Positions 17,430 through 26,323 of a stretch of DNA of 64,000 nucleotides are shown here, piece by piece. How positions within the stretch are numbered: the stretch's first letter is position 1; each line of letters starts with the position of its first letter. The stretch spans positions 62,001 to 126,000 of the forward strand of contig CAVZRW010000004.1 of NCBI GenBank assembly GCA_963777855.1, read 5' to 3'. Source of the DNA: Prado023 sp963777855 (lineage in GTDB: Bacteria; Actinomycetota; Actinomycetes; S36-B12; CAIYMF01). The translations under genes and the position numbers were made by a program. The notes under the pieces were generated by a model, which had not been told where the DNA came from, did no database searches, and worked only from the letters and a program-made list of their open reading frames with translations.

Positions 17430-18191
17430 GTGAATCGCAAGCTCCTCGCCGAGTTCCTCGGCACCTTCCTGCTCGTCTTCATGGCCGTTGGTGCGGCCGT
17501 CTTCGGCATCGGCGGCGCTGTCGGCGCCGATGGGCGGGGCCCGGCCTCGGGTACCGTCGGCGTGGCCCTGGCCTTCGGCCTGGTCGTGCTGATGCTGGCC
17601 TATGCGTTCGGGCCCGTGTCGGGCACCCACGTCAACCCGGCAGTCACCCTGGGCATGCTCCTGGCCCGGCGCATCCCGGGCCGTGAGGCCGCGGGGTACT
17701 GGGCCGCGCAGATCGCCGGCGGCATCGCCGGGGCAGCCCTGCTCAAGCTGTTCGTCAGCTCGTTCGGCGTCACGGACCGCACCGGCGGGCTGGGCACCAA
17801 CTCCTACGACAACGGCCAGATCAACATGGCCGGCGCGTTCGTCCTCGAGGCGCTGCTGACCGCGGCGTTCGTGCTCGTGATCCTGCTGGCCACCGAGCGC
17901 GCGGCGACCCCGGCGCTGGCGGGCGTGGCCATCGGCCTGTCGCTGACGGCCATCCACCTGGTCGGCATCCCGCTGACCGGCACCTCGGTCAACCCGGCCC
18001 GTTCGCTGGGCCCGGCGCTGTTCGAGGGCGGCACCGCACTGTCGCAGGTGTGGCTGTTCATCGCCGCACCCCTGGTCGGCGCCGTCATCGGCTGGGCCGC
18101 CTGGGCCGCGACCCGCGTCGTCACCGCGGACGGCCACGTGATCGAGCTGCGCGAGGGCGCCGAGATCGAGGCCCAGGTCGCCCACGTCTGA
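17430..18191 (+). CDS. aqpZ: aquaporin Z-like water channel
   Basis: A six-helix membrane channel of 253 residues with the two NPA loops, GTHVNPAVTLG and GTSVNPARSLGP. The arginine after the second NPA and the long loop C fit orthodox water channels. The GTG at 17430 (VNRKLLAEFLGTFLLVFMAVG) follows GAAAGG. TAGAAT at 17340-17345 is a likely -10 box, leaving a leader of roughly 80 nt. It is followed by a strong stem-loop. Confidence 0.9.
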   Translation: MNRKLLAEFLGTFLLVFMAVGAAVFGIGGAVGADGRGPASGTVGVALAFGLVVLMLAYAFGPVSGTHVNPAVTLGMLLARRIPGREAAGYWAAQIAGGIAGAALLKLFVSSFGVTDRTGGLGTNSYDNGQINMAGAFVLEALLTAAFVLVILLATERAATPALAGVAIGLSLTAIHLVGIPLTGTSVNPARSLGPALFEGGTALSQVWLFIAAPLVGAVIGWAAWAATRVVTADGHVIELREGAEIEAQVAHV

Positions 18192-18216
18192 GGCACTCGC
18201 CGCAGGACTGCACGCC

Positions 18217-18258
18217 CACCGCCCGTCACCCCGGCCATCACCGGGGCGGCGGGCGGTG
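18217..18258 (+). terminator. compound stem-loop after aqpZ
   Basis: CACCGCCCG (18217-18225) pairs with CGGGCGGTG (18250-18258), and inside it CCCCGG pairs with CCGGGG around a 6-nt loop. It follows the aqpZ stop by 26 nt and has no T tract, as is usual for actinobacterial terminators. Confidence 0.6.
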
Positions 18259-18324
18259 CTGCATCGAGGGGCCCGGGGCCGGGGTCGCTGCGGGCCCAGA
18301 CGGGGGCTGGGCGACAATCGCGCC

Positions 18325-18750
18325 ATGGAGCACACCAGGCCCAGCTGGGACCAGTACTTCCTCGGGATCGCCGCGGCCGTGGCTGAGCGCGCGGACTGCC
18401 GCCGGCGACGCGTCGGCGCTGTGCTGGTCGCCAACAACCGGATCGTGGCCACCGGGTACAACGGGGCGCCCTCGGGGGGACCCTCCTGCTTGGCCGGCGA
18501 ATGCCCCCGGGGACTGCTGGACGCGACCACCGTGGCCCCGGGCAGCTCCTACGACACCGGCGCCGGGGCCTGCGTGGCCCTGCACGCCGAACAGAACTGC
18601 CTGCTCTACGCCGACCGCAGCCGTGCGGAGTCGGCCACGATCTACGTCACCCACGAGCCGTGCGAGGGGTGCCGGCGGATGATCGCCGGCTCCGGGGTGA
18701 TGCGCGCGGTCTGGCCCGAGGGCCAGTGGGTGGTCCGCGAGGCGCCGTAG
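18325..18750 (+). CDS. dCMP deaminase-like cytidine/deoxycytidylate deaminase
   Basis: A 141-residue zinc deaminase. The motif HAEQNCLLYA supplies the zinc histidine and catalytic glutamate, and PCEGCRRMI supplies the two cysteines. The N-terminal SWDQYFLGIAAAVAERADCRRRRVGAVLV plus YNGAPSG is typical of the dCMP deaminase family (ComEB). The C-terminus is shorter than in T4-type dCMP deaminases. It ends 30 nt before the convergent ECF transporter gene. Confidence 0.87.
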   Translation: MEHTRPSWDQYFLGIAAAVAERADCRRRRVGAVLVANNRIVATGYNGAPSGGPSCLAGECPRGLLDATTVAPGSSYDTGAGACVALHAEQNCLLYADRSRAESATIYVTHEPCEGCRRMIAGSGVMRAVWPEGQWVVREAP

Positions 18751-18779
18751 CCGCGCCGGCCCCGTCGACTGGCGCCGCC

Positions 18780-21173
18780 TCAGCGCCTCGTCGCCAGCGC
18801 CGCGACCACCGCTGCCACGCCGAGGCCCAGGGCGATGGGATCGCGCCACGAGCCCCGCACGGGCCGCGCGATCGTGCGCGGGGTTCCGGCCCGCAGTCCC
18901 CGGGCGTCCAGGGCCGTCGCAAGCTGCCCCCCGCGGCGCAGCGCAGCGACGAGCAGCCGGAAGGTCATCGACCCGAACTCACGCGCCCGAGCGCCCACCC
19001 CGGTGCCGGACAGGCCCCGGGCGCGGCTGGCCCGACCGAGGATCGTCCACTCCTGGCCCAGCAGGGGAAGCAGGCGCAGCGCGGCGAGCACCGAGTAGGC
19101 GGCACGGGCCGGCACGTGGGCCCGGGCGACCAGGGCATCGGCCAGGGCGGTGGGGTCGATGGCCAGTGCGGCGATGAGACCGGGCAGCGCGACGGCGAGC
19201 ACGCGGCTGGCCGGCAGCGCAGCCGAGGCCCAGGACTCGGCGCTGGTGAGGCCCCCCGAGCCGAGCAGCGCGTTGGACAGGGCCACGCTGGCCGAGGCGA
19301 GCAGCGCCGGGGCGCCCAGCAGCGCGACACGACGGGCCGGCACGCCGCCGAGCAGGGCCACGAGCAGGGCGAAGCCGGCCAGCGACAGGTTCAGGGCGAT
19401 CGAGGTGGACAGCAGCGCCGCCATGCTGAGCAGCGTGGCTGCGCCGAGCAGCGCGAGCGGGTCGAGCCGGCGGAGTCCCGTGGGCGCGGTCAACAGCGCC
19501 GGCCCGGCACCCGGGGAGGCGGCTGGCCCGGCGGCCGGGGAGATGGCTGGCCCGACGCCCTCGGAGGCGGCTGAGCCGGCGCCCAGCCCGGCGCCCAGCC
19601 CCGCTCCCGGACGGGTGGCCCGCCCGGCGCCCGGAGAGGAGGCCGACCCGATGCCCGGCCCTGCGCCCTCGGTGCCCGGCCGGAGGCGGTCCTCCCCCAG
19701 CCGGAGCTCCCGCGCGGCGAGCACCCGCACGAGATCCGGGTCGTGGGTCGCCATCAGCACCGCGCCGCCGGAGTCCCGGTGCCCGGCGACGATGTCGACC
19801 AGCTCCGCCCAGGTGGCGGGGTCCTGGCCGAATGTGGGCTCGTCCAGGAGCAGGATCGGGGGTGCGGCGACCAGTGCCGTGGCCACGCTCAGCCGCCGCT
19901 GCTCACCTCCGGAGAGGGTGAACGGGTTCGCGTCAGCCACAGGGCTCAGGCCCAGGCGCGCGAGCATCGCCCGCGCCCGGAGGTCCGGGGAGCCGGGCGA
20001 CGCGCCGGGGAGTGGATCGGCCGGACCAGTGGCCCGGTGCTGCCCGGCCGCCAGCCCATGGGTGAGCTCGTCGATCACCCGGCCGGTCAGGAACTGGTGC
20101 TCGGGGTTCTGGAAGACCACCCCGAACGTGGCCGCCACACGCGCCGATGGCCAGCGCCACGGGTCGCGGGCCGGCCCCGCGCTCGACGGATCCCCAGCCT
20201 CGGCCCGCACCTCTACCGCGCCGGTCGTGGGGGTCAGCAACCCGGCCACGCACGCGAGCATGGTGGACTTGCCGGCGCCGGGCGGCCCGGTCAGGGCCAC
20301 GACCTCACCGGACCGCAGGTCGAGGTCCAGCGCTGCCAATCGCCCCGCCACCGCGACCCCGCGAGCCGCCAGCACCACGGGGCCGACGGGCGCAGCCGAT
20401 CCCCGGGGGGCCAGGTGCTCGTGGTCGACCCACACCCGGCGCGCGAGGTCCGGCCGAGCCGCCAGGTGGCCCGCCAGCTCATCCCGGGCGAGGTCGACCA
20501 GCGAGCCGTCGTCGACGAGCAGCACGCGGTCGGCCCGCGCCAGCCACGGCTCGACGCGGTGCTCGATGACGACGACCGTGCACCCGATGGCCGCGCGCAC
20601 GGCCTCGACAGCGGCCAGGACCCGGCCCGCTGAGTCTGGATCGAGGTTCGCCGTCGGCTCGTCGAGCAGCACCAGCCCGGGTTCGGCGACCGTCGCCGCG
20701 GCCACTGCCAGGGCCTGCTGCTGGCCCCCGCTCAGCGCGGAGGTGGAGCGGTCCAGGGCCACGTCCAGACCCACGGCATCCAACGCCGCGCGCACCCTGC
20801 TCCAGATCCGCTCCGGCGGCACCGCAGCACTCTCCAGCGGGAAGGCCACATCGTCGCCGACGGCCTCCATCACGAGGTTGCCCTCCGGCTCCTGCTGCAC
20901 GAGGCCGGTGCCCGCCGCGCTGGCGCCCACCGTGCTGTGCCGTGGCTGCCCGGCAGGGCCCACCTCCGCCGTCACCTCCAGCCGGCCCACCGCGCCCTCG
21001 GGGGGCAGCACTCCGGCCAGTGCAGCGAGCAGGGTCGACTTGCCTGAGCCGGAGGGGCCCATGAGCACCACCAGCTGCCCGGGCTCGACGGCGAAGGACG
21101 CCCCGCGCAGGGCTGGCTGGGCACGACCCGGGTATCGGTAGGACCAGTCCTCGGCGAGGACGCGCGCGGTCAC
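18780..21173 (-). CDS. ECF transporter fusion: two ATPase domains plus T component (YkoD-YkoC type)
   Basis: One 797-residue protein carries the whole energising module of an ECF vitamin transporter. ATPase 1 has GPSGSGKS, LSGGQQQALAVAAA and LVLLDEPTANLD. ATPase 2 has GPPGAGKS, LSGGEQRRLSVATAL and ILLLDEPTFGQD. A low-complexity Gly/Ala/Pro linker of about 60 residues (GAGLGAGLGAGSAASEG) leads to a T domain with several helices and the RASRARGLSG coupling motif (A-R-G). GTG 21173 overlaps the S-component stop by GTGA. With YkoE upstream and a TPP riboswitch it should import a thiamine precursor such as HMP. In Bacillus these parts are separate proteins. Confidence 0.9.
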   Translation of the reverse strand: MTARVLAEDWSYRYPGRAQPALRGASFAVEPGQLVVLMGPSGSGKSTLLAALAGVLPPEGAVGRLEVTAEVGPAGQPRHSTVGASAAGTGLVQQEPEGNLVMEAVGDDVAFPLESAAVPPERIWSRVRAALDAVGLDVALDRSTSALSGGQQQALAVAAATVAEPGLVLLDEPTANLDPDSAGRVLAAVEAVRAAIGCTVVVIEHRVEPWLARADRVLLVDDGSLVDLARDELAGHLAARPDLARRVWVDHEHLAPRGSAAPVGPVVLAARGVAVAGRLAALDLDLRSGEVVALTGPPGAGKSTMLACVAGLLTPTTGAVEVRAEAGDPSSAGPARDPWRWPSARVAATFGVVFQNPEHQFLTGRVIDELTHGLAAGQHRATGPADPLPGASPGSPDLRARAMLARLGLSPVADANPFTLSGGEQRRLSVATALVAAPPILLLDEPTFGQDPATWAELVDIVAGHRDSGGAVLMATHDPDLVRVLAARELRLGEDRLRPGTEGAGPGIGSASSPGAGRATRPGAGLGAGLGAGSAASEGVGPAISPAAGPAASPGAGPALLTAPTGLRRLDPLALLGAATLLSMAALLSTSIALNLSLAGFALLVALLGGVPARRVALLGAPALLASASVALSNALLGSGGLTSAESWASAALPASRVLAVALPGLIAALAIDPTALADALVARAHVPARAAYSVLAALRLLPLLGQEWTILGRASRARGLSGTGVGARAREFGSMTFRLLVAALRRGGQLATALDARGLRAGTPRTIARPVRGSWRDPIALGLGVAAVVAALATRR

Positions 21174-21757
21174 CGCGAGGGGGCGTCCACCCGCTCGCGA
21201 CCCAGGGGGAACGCGTCGAGGGCGCCCGTGCGGGCCAGCCGACCGGCCAGCACGTGGGAGCCGAGCCCGGCGATGACCGCCGAGGAGACGAGGCACGCCC
21301 CGAGGTAGGCCAGCCGCCAGCCCGACGTCCAGTCCGGGTACCAGAAGATCGGGTCGAGGACCCCCGGCACCGCACCCGCCGCGGCGCCGGCCAGCAGCGA
21401 GGTGCGCCGGCCGAACGACCGGTAGCCCCCAGCCGCGAAGACCAGCTCGGGGGCCAGGCCCTGCAGCACGCCGTACCAGAGCACCGACAGGCCCCACCAG
21501 GCGCCGAGCAGCCAGGACACCGCCGCGGCCAGGAACGCGGTGGCCAGCGCGGCACCGGGCCGGCGGACCACCAGCATGCCCAGCACCCCGGGCACCAGCC
21601 ACACGCCGTACATCAGGGCCTGGGCGGGCGGGAAGGCTGCGAACGCCGGACCGGTCGCGGTCCACACGAGGTTCCACGCCCAGAACACCACCCCCGAGAC
21701 GACGGCCAGCACGGCCACGGTCACGATGTCGATGGTGCGCCACCTGCGCTGGTGCAT
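21170..21757 (-). CDS. ykoE: YkoE-type ECF transporter substrate-binding (S) component
   Basis: A membrane S component of 195 residues with about five helices (IDIVTVAVLAVVSGVVFWAWN at the N-terminus, PPAQALMYGVWLVPGVLGML, SVLWYGVLQGLAPELVFA). These segments match the YkoE family, the thiamine/hydroxymethylpyrimidine S protein. ATG 21757 (MHQRRWRTIDIV) follows GAGGAGG. It overlaps the ATPase-T fusion and is preceded by a TPP riboswitch. Confidence 0.9.
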   Translation of the reverse strand: MHQRRWRTIDIVTVAVLAVVSGVVFWAWNLVWTATGPAFAAFPPAQALMYGVWLVPGVLGMLVVRRPGAALATAFLAAAVSWLLGAWWGLSVLWYGVLQGLAPELVFAAGGYRSFGRRTSLLAGAAAGAVPGVLDPIFWYPDWTSGWRLAYLGACLVSSAVIAGLGSHVLAGRLARTGALDAFPLGRERVDAPSR

Positions 21758-21800
21758 GCCGGCCTCCTCAGGTACGGATGCCACGCCAGCGGGGGCGTAC

Positions 21801-21885
21801 GACTTCCTTCGCCGGCATGACCCGGATCAGGTTCGAGGGTCTGCGGTCGCCCGCACTCTCAGCGCTCGTGGCGCTCCCCTGTCGT
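21801..21885 (-). promoter_or_regulatory. TPP (THI-box) riboswitch
   Basis: Read on the minus strand it shows the conserved core: GGGGAGC at the 5' side, CTGAGAGTG, then ACCCTCGAACCTGATCCGGG and CATGCCGGCGAAGGAAGTC. It lies about 45 nt before ykoE. Binding of thiamine pyrophosphate should shut down expression of the transporter, probably by hiding the ribosome site GAGGAGG. Confidence 0.92.
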
Positions 21886-22037
21886 GGTGGGTCAACGGTA
21901 GCACCGCGTGGGGGCTGCAGCCCTCGCTGCGATGCGCCCGGAGCCCCCCCCCCGACACACCGGGTCCGACCGGCCGGAGGAAGGTGGACGTACCGGTGAC
22001 CCGGGTGCAGGGTTGGCCCCGGACGAAGGGACCGAGG

Positions 22038-23123
22038 ATGACCGGCAGGACTGCGACGAGGCGAGCTGCCCTGCGCGCGGGGGCGGTGGCCGCAGCCGGG
22101 CTGCTGATGGCGGCCTGCACGAGCGGCCCGGACTCGACGACGGACCCCTCGGCGCCCGCCTCCACATCCACGTCCCCCTCCGAAGCGGGTGGGGACGGGA
22201 ACGGATCGCTCTACGTCACCGATTGGAACCCCGACGGCGGCCAGCTGACCATCACCCGCCGCGTCATCGCCGCCGACGGGTCCCTGGGACCCGGCTCGAC
22301 GCTGGTCAGCGAGGAGGCCGACGCCTCCCTCTTCGCCGCGGTCTTCGACGGCCTGGACGGGGCTGCGCTGACCGGCACGGTCGCGGACTTCGAGACCACG
22401 GAGCTGCAGGACCGTGCCGCGGCGAGTGGAGCCGTGCGCAGCCGCGTCGAGGCGCCAGGCTGGTGCGCGGGGCAGACCGATTTCCGGGTCTGCGTGCTCG
22501 TCGACCGCGGGCGCGTGGCCCGCACCACCCCGATAGGCAGCGACAGCAGCACCCCGGCCCAGGACGCCTCGGTGATCATCACCTCGCTGGCCACGGGGAC
22601 GACCGAGGCGACGTACGGGCCCTTCACGAACCTCACGATGATGAGCGCCTCGAGCACCCCCGGCGAGGTCCTGCTGTTCCTCTCCGACAAGCCCGACTCC
22701 GCCGAGGAGGACACCGGCCCTGGTCGGATCGAGGCCCTGGACACGGCCACGGGGTCGACCCGGACGCTGGGCACGTACCCGGGCGGGTGGTCGCCCGTGT
22801 GCGCCATCGGCCCGGACTCGGTGCTGGGGCTGAGCGTGGACGGGCCGCCGGTCACGCCGCCCGCGCCGGAGACGTTCTGGGCGATCGGACCGGCCTCGAT
22901 CGCGCGCATCCCCTGGGACGGCGACGAGCAGGTGGTCGGCTGCTCGGCCGACGGGCGCTTCCTGTACCTGCAGCGGGTTCCGCAGCCGCCGGGCGAGACC
23001 ACCGAGGACACCGAAGCCCCCAACCCGGCCTCGACGCTGGACCGGGTGACCCTGGCCGACGGGTCCCGGGAACCGGTGCTGACGCTGGACCCCGAGGTCT
23101 CGGCCGGGCCGATCACCCGGTAG
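22038..23123 (+). CDS. secreted lipoprotein of unknown function
   Basis: A 361-residue protein with a Tat-like twin-arginine and lipobox N-terminus: TATRRAALRAGAVAAAG followed by LLMAAC-TSG. After a Ser/Thr/Pro linker come short beta-rich repeats (SLYVTDWNPDGGQLTITRR, GQTDFRVCVLVDRGRVAR, GRFLYLQRVPQ) resembling a propeller-like fold. No catalytic motif is apparent. The start is ATG 22038 after GAGGAT-like purines. Divergent from the thiamine transporter. Confidence 0.7.
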   Translation: MTGRTATRRAALRAGAVAAAGLLMAACTSGPDSTTDPSAPASTSTSPSEAGGDGNGSLYVTDWNPDGGQLTITRRVIAADGSLGPGSTLVSEEADASLFAAVFDGLDGAALTGTVADFETTELQDRAAASGAVRSRVEAPGWCAGQTDFRVCVLVDRGRVARTTPIGSDSSTPAQDASVIITSLATGTTEATYGPFTNLTMMSASSTPGEVLLFLSDKPDSAEEDTGPGRIEALDTATGSTRTLGTYPGGWSPVCAIGPDSVLGLSVDGPPVTPPAPETFWAIGPASIARIPWDGDEQVVGCSADGRFLYLQRVPQPPGETTEDTEAPNPASTLDRVTLADGSREPVLTLDPEVSAGPITR

Positions 23124-23174
23124 TCCGTCCCGATCACGTGGCTCGCAGGCCCGCGCCGCGGCCGATCCCTGCGA

Positions 23175-24986
23175 TCAGTCGTCGGTGAGGTACTCGTCGG
23201 CGAAGTCCGCTGGAGCGGCGATCGTGGCCCGGACCTCCTGCGCCGTCACGGCCAGGACGGGCGCCTGCGGCCAGAGCGGGGTGCCGGCCACGACGGGGAT
23301 GCTCATCTGGCCGTCGACCGGGGAGAGCCCGTCCGGGGTGGTCGGCCCGGCCAGCCGCAGCGCGCCCGAGAGCGCGATGCTGGGCGGCAGCTCGCCGGGC
23401 AGGTCGATCGCCCAGCGCGGCTCCGGGTCGCCGTAGAGCGGGAACAGCACCAGGTAGTCGCTGCCGAAGCCGTCCCGGCCGCGGGCGTAGCGCAGGTCGA
23501 CGCCCGTGCCCGCGGCGACCAGCTGACCCATCCGACGCAGCGGGAGCAGGCCGGTCCAGATCCGCCACGCCAGCATCCCCAGCCCCACCAGGAAGACGAC
23601 GGAGGTGAGCACCAGGGTGCGGGTCATGGTGTCCCCGCCGTCGAGCAGGCGCGCGGGGCTGTACCCCATCACTGTGGGCTGCGGGTCGACCAGGACCTGG
23701 GCCCGTACGGTGCTGCCCTCGTCGACCCCGCCGCACGGTGCCGACGCCAGGTACTGCTCCCCGGCGCCGGGCCAGGTCAGCAGGCACGAGTCGAGCAGGG
23801 GGAAGCCGTCGACGGTCTGGACCGTGGCGGTGACCGAGGTGGTCGGCCCTGCGTCGAGTGCCAGGGCGGTCTGCCAGGCCTCGAGGGCGAACCACCCGCC
23901 CACGCCGAGCACGATCAGCGGCCAGATGAGGCGCAGCAGCCCCGCGCGGACCATGACCGTCCGGGTCGGCAGTGCGCCCGGGGTGCGGTCCCACTGCTCG
24001 TCGGCGGCCCGCGCGGCCAGGTAGGGCACCACCGTCGACCACCGGGTGGCGGAATAGCCGGGCAGCTCGATCCGCGCGTCGACCTCGGGCGAACGGGCCT
24101 CCCGGGTCGGCACGGCACCAGCCAGCAGGCCGCCGGTCGCGGCTGCGCGGCGCGAGCGGCGCCAGCGGACCACGCCGATCACCGCCCCGACCAGGGCCGC
24201 CAGGGCGAAGGCGCCGGCGAGCAGCCCGGCGCCGATCGTGGCGGACTCCTGGTTCCAGGCCTGGCCGTCGAGCGGTCGGGGAAGGACGGTGATCGGCACC
24301 TGCGAGCCCACGGCATCGGGGCCCTCGTAGCTGTGCGGGTCGACGCGGTCGCTGCGCTGCTCGCCCGTGCGCGGGTCGGTCCAGGTCACCGTGCTCTCGT
24401 CGTTGGCGTTCACCGAGACGACGGTGCCCTGGGTGTGGTTGCCGAGGGCAAGCAGGGCGAGGAAGCCGCCGACGACAGCCAGGGCGGCCGCCGCACTGGC
24501 CGCCGCCCACCCCGGCGGGCGCCACCCCGTCCAGTGGACCGCTGGCGCTGGATCCGCGGCACCGGCGTCGGCCTCCGCCACCCGAGCCAGGGCGTCGGTG
24601 ATGGTCAGCGCCTGCTCGACGGGGACGGTGACGAGCAGCGCGATGCCCGTGGAGGTCACCAGCGTGAGCTCGGTCAGCGACTGGTCGGCGAAGACGCGGG
24701 ACACCCCCCCTTCCGCGCGTTCGTGCATGCCGGCCACCCGCAGCCCCGGCAGGGCCACGCCGCCGGGGGCGCCCGCGTCGAACCACCACGCCCCGGTCCG
24801 GGTGACAACCAGGTCACCGGGCACGGGGTCGCGGTCGTCGGGCGCACCCTCGACGACCGCCTGCACGCGGAATGCCGCCGACCCGCCGGAACCGACCTCG
24901 CGGACGGCCCGCTCCGCCCGGCGACCCCGGTACCAGGCGACCAGGATCGACCCGAGGAACACCATCACGAACAAGTACCAGGGCAC
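23175..24986 (-). CDS. multi-pass membrane protein with DUF3592-like segments
   Basis: A 603-residue membrane protein starting with GTG (VPWYLFVMVFLGSILVAWY) after GGGAGG. It contains about five separated helices and two extracytoplasmic beta modules. One, GTVVSVNANDESTVTWTDP and then YEGPDAVGSQVPITVLP, looks like DUF3592 (a small barrel between two helices). A second copy appears as ALDAGPTTSVTATVQTVDGF with a downstream pair of cysteines. Function unknown. Convergent with the lipoprotein gene. Confidence 0.7.
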   Translation of the reverse strand: MPWYLFVMVFLGSILVAWYRGRRAERAVREVGSGGSAAFRVQAVVEGAPDDRDPVPGDLVVTRTGAWWFDAGAPGGVALPGLRVAGMHERAEGGVSRVFADQSLTELTLVTSTGIALLVTVPVEQALTITDALARVAEADAGAADPAPAVHWTGWRPPGWAAASAAAALAVVGGFLALLALGNHTQGTVVSVNANDESTVTWTDPRTGEQRSDRVDPHSYEGPDAVGSQVPITVLPRPLDGQAWNQESATIGAGLLAGAFALAALVGAVIGVVRWRRSRRAAATGGLLAGAVPTREARSPEVDARIELPGYSATRWSTVVPYLAARAADEQWDRTPGALPTRTVMVRAGLLRLIWPLIVLGVGGWFALEAWQTALALDAGPTTSVTATVQTVDGFPLLDSCLLTWPGAGEQYLASAPCGGVDEGSTVRAQVLVDPQPTVMGYSPARLLDGGDTMTRTLVLTSVVFLVGLGMLAWRIWTGLLPLRRMGQLVAAGTGVDLRYARGRDGFGSDYLVLFPLYGDPEPRWAIDLPGELPPSIALSGALRLAGPTTPDGLSPVDGQMSIPVVAGTPLWPQAPVLAVTAQEVRATIAAPADFADEYLTDD

Positions 24987-25187
24987 GAGGGCCTCCCCCC
25001 AACGGCCGGTCACCCCCCGGCGACCGCACTGCAACCTCCCTGAATTGTGCCTCCTCGCCCATCGCGGGCGGACCGGCGGGCTGGCTGCAGCTGCCGCCGC
25101 CCGTGGGCTGGCCGCGACTGCCGCCCGACACCGGGCGCGGGCGCGGGCGTCGACGCGGTCACGACGGCGCGGGCGCCCGGCGCCGGC

Positions 25188-25592
25188 TCAGCCCAGTGCC
25201 GTGCCCAGCGCCATCCCCGCGACGACAGCGGCCATGCCGAGCGCCACCGTGAGGGCGGCATAGACAAGCGCCCCCCGCGGCCGCCCCTCGCGCAGCAACG
25301 ACCAGGACTCCCACGAGAACGTGCTGAAGGTGGTCAGCCCGCCGGCGAAGCCCACCCCCAGGGCCATCCGCGCCAGGTGCGCCGCCGCGTGCGCTGGATC
25401 GCTCTCGTCGAGATGCGCCTGCGTGGCGCCCAGGACGATCCCGAGCACGAGGCTGCCCACCACGTTGACCAGCAGCGTGGCCCACGGCAGGCGGGTCGGG
25501 CCCACGCGGGCGGTGATCCCCCGGTCGATCGCGGCCCGGCAGACCGCGCCGAGACCCGCGCCGACGGCCACGACGAGCAGGTCCCCGGTCAT
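25188..25592 (-). CDS. crcB: fluoride channel subunit CrcB/Fluc
   Basis: A 134-residue four-helix membrane protein. Signatures: GAGLGAVCRAAID, PWATLLVNVVGSLVLGIVLG and GGLTTFSTFSWE. Fluc channels export fluoride as antiparallel dimers. Its ATG overlaps the stop of the upstream crcB gene by four bases; such tandem pairs usually form heterodimers with opposite topology. Confidence 0.93.
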   Translation of the reverse strand: MTGDLLVVAVGAGLGAVCRAAIDRGITARVGPTRLPWATLLVNVVGSLVLGIVLGATQAHLDESDPAHAAAHLARMALGVGFAGGLTTFSTFSWESWSLLREGRPRGALVYAALTVALGMAAVVAGMALGTALG

Positions 25593-26083
25593 GGGTGCCC
25601 GCCCAGCACGGGGTCCTCGGCGAGCTCGGCACTGAGTGGGACCACCCGTTGGGCGACCCACCACCCGAGCCCTGCGGCCGCGATCCCCAGCGCCGTGGCA
25701 CCCACGAGGTAGACCCCGGCAAGCCATGGCGCCCCCGCGCGCACCAGGGACTCGGTGTCGGCCATGAACGTCGACCACGTCGTGAAGGCCCCGAGGATGC
25801 CCGTGGCCAGGAACGGCCGCCACGGATGGGCCACGTGGCCCCGGCGCAGCCATCCGGCGAGCAGCACGGCCAGGACGAAGGCCCCGGCGAGGTTGACCAT
25901 GAGGATGCCCCACGGGATCGCGCCCGGCTCGGCGGGCAGCGCCAGCCCGACGAGGAAGCGCGTGGTCCCGCCGAGCATGCCCCCGGCGAAGACCGCTCCG
26001 TAGATCGCCCACCCGGGCGGCGCCTCCCGACCCGTCCCGGGCGGGGCCGGGGGCACGGGTCGGTCAGCGGGCGCGGGCGGCAT
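25589..26083 (-). CDS. crcB: fluoride channel subunit CrcB/Fluc, second copy
   Basis: A 164-residue paralogue with a proline-rich N-terminal tail (MPPAPADRPVPPAPPGTG) before the channel domain: GGMLGGTTRFLVG, IPWGILMVNLAGAFVLAVLLAG and LGAFTTWSTFMAD. ATG 26083 is preferred; an upstream in-frame ATG at 26182 would add 33 basic residues. First gene of the pair. No fluoride riboswitch is recognised in the leader. Confidence 0.9.
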   Translation of the reverse strand: MPPAPADRPVPPAPPGTGREAPPGWAIYGAVFAGGMLGGTTRFLVGLALPAEPGAIPWGILMVNLAGAFVLAVLLAGWLRRGHVAHPWRPFLATGILGAFTTWSTFMADTESLVRAGAPWLAGVYLVGATALGIAAAGLGWWVAQRVVPLSAELAEDPVLGGHP

Positions 26084-26212
26084 GGGCACATGATCCCGTG
26101 CGCCGACGGGCGAGCGGCGACGGGCGAGCGCCGCGCGAGTCGCGGGCCGCGTCAGCAGCGCGAACCCGGCAGCCGTGCGCAACCCACCGATCGAGCATCA
26201 CCGATTTGTGTC

Positions 26213-26305
26213 ATGTCCTTCGAGGTGACGGACCCGAAGGACATCGTGCTGGAGGCAGCCCCCAACTGGGACTACAACGACGCGACGTTCTCGACCCGGG
26301 GGTGA
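26213..26305 (+). CDS. possible 30-residue microprotein
   Basis: In the 240-nt gap between the crcB pair and a lipase gene, ATG 26213 opens a 30-codon frame (MSFEVTDPKDIVLEAAPNWD, continuing YNDATFSTRG). Nearly every codon ends in G or C, and the acidic, aromatic composition is protein-like, unlike the overlapping frames. No Shine-Dalgarno is seen. It could be a small regulatory peptide, a remnant gene start or chance. Confidence 0.35.
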   Translation: MSFEVTDPKDIVLEAAPNWDYNDATFSTRG

Positions 26306-26323
26306 GCGGGCCGGCCACGCGGC

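Noticed and set aside
21540..22037. In-frame extension of the 22038 lipoprotein upstream across ykoE
   Set aside because: It overlaps the TPP riboswitch and ykoE on the other strand, while the signal peptide starts at 22038.
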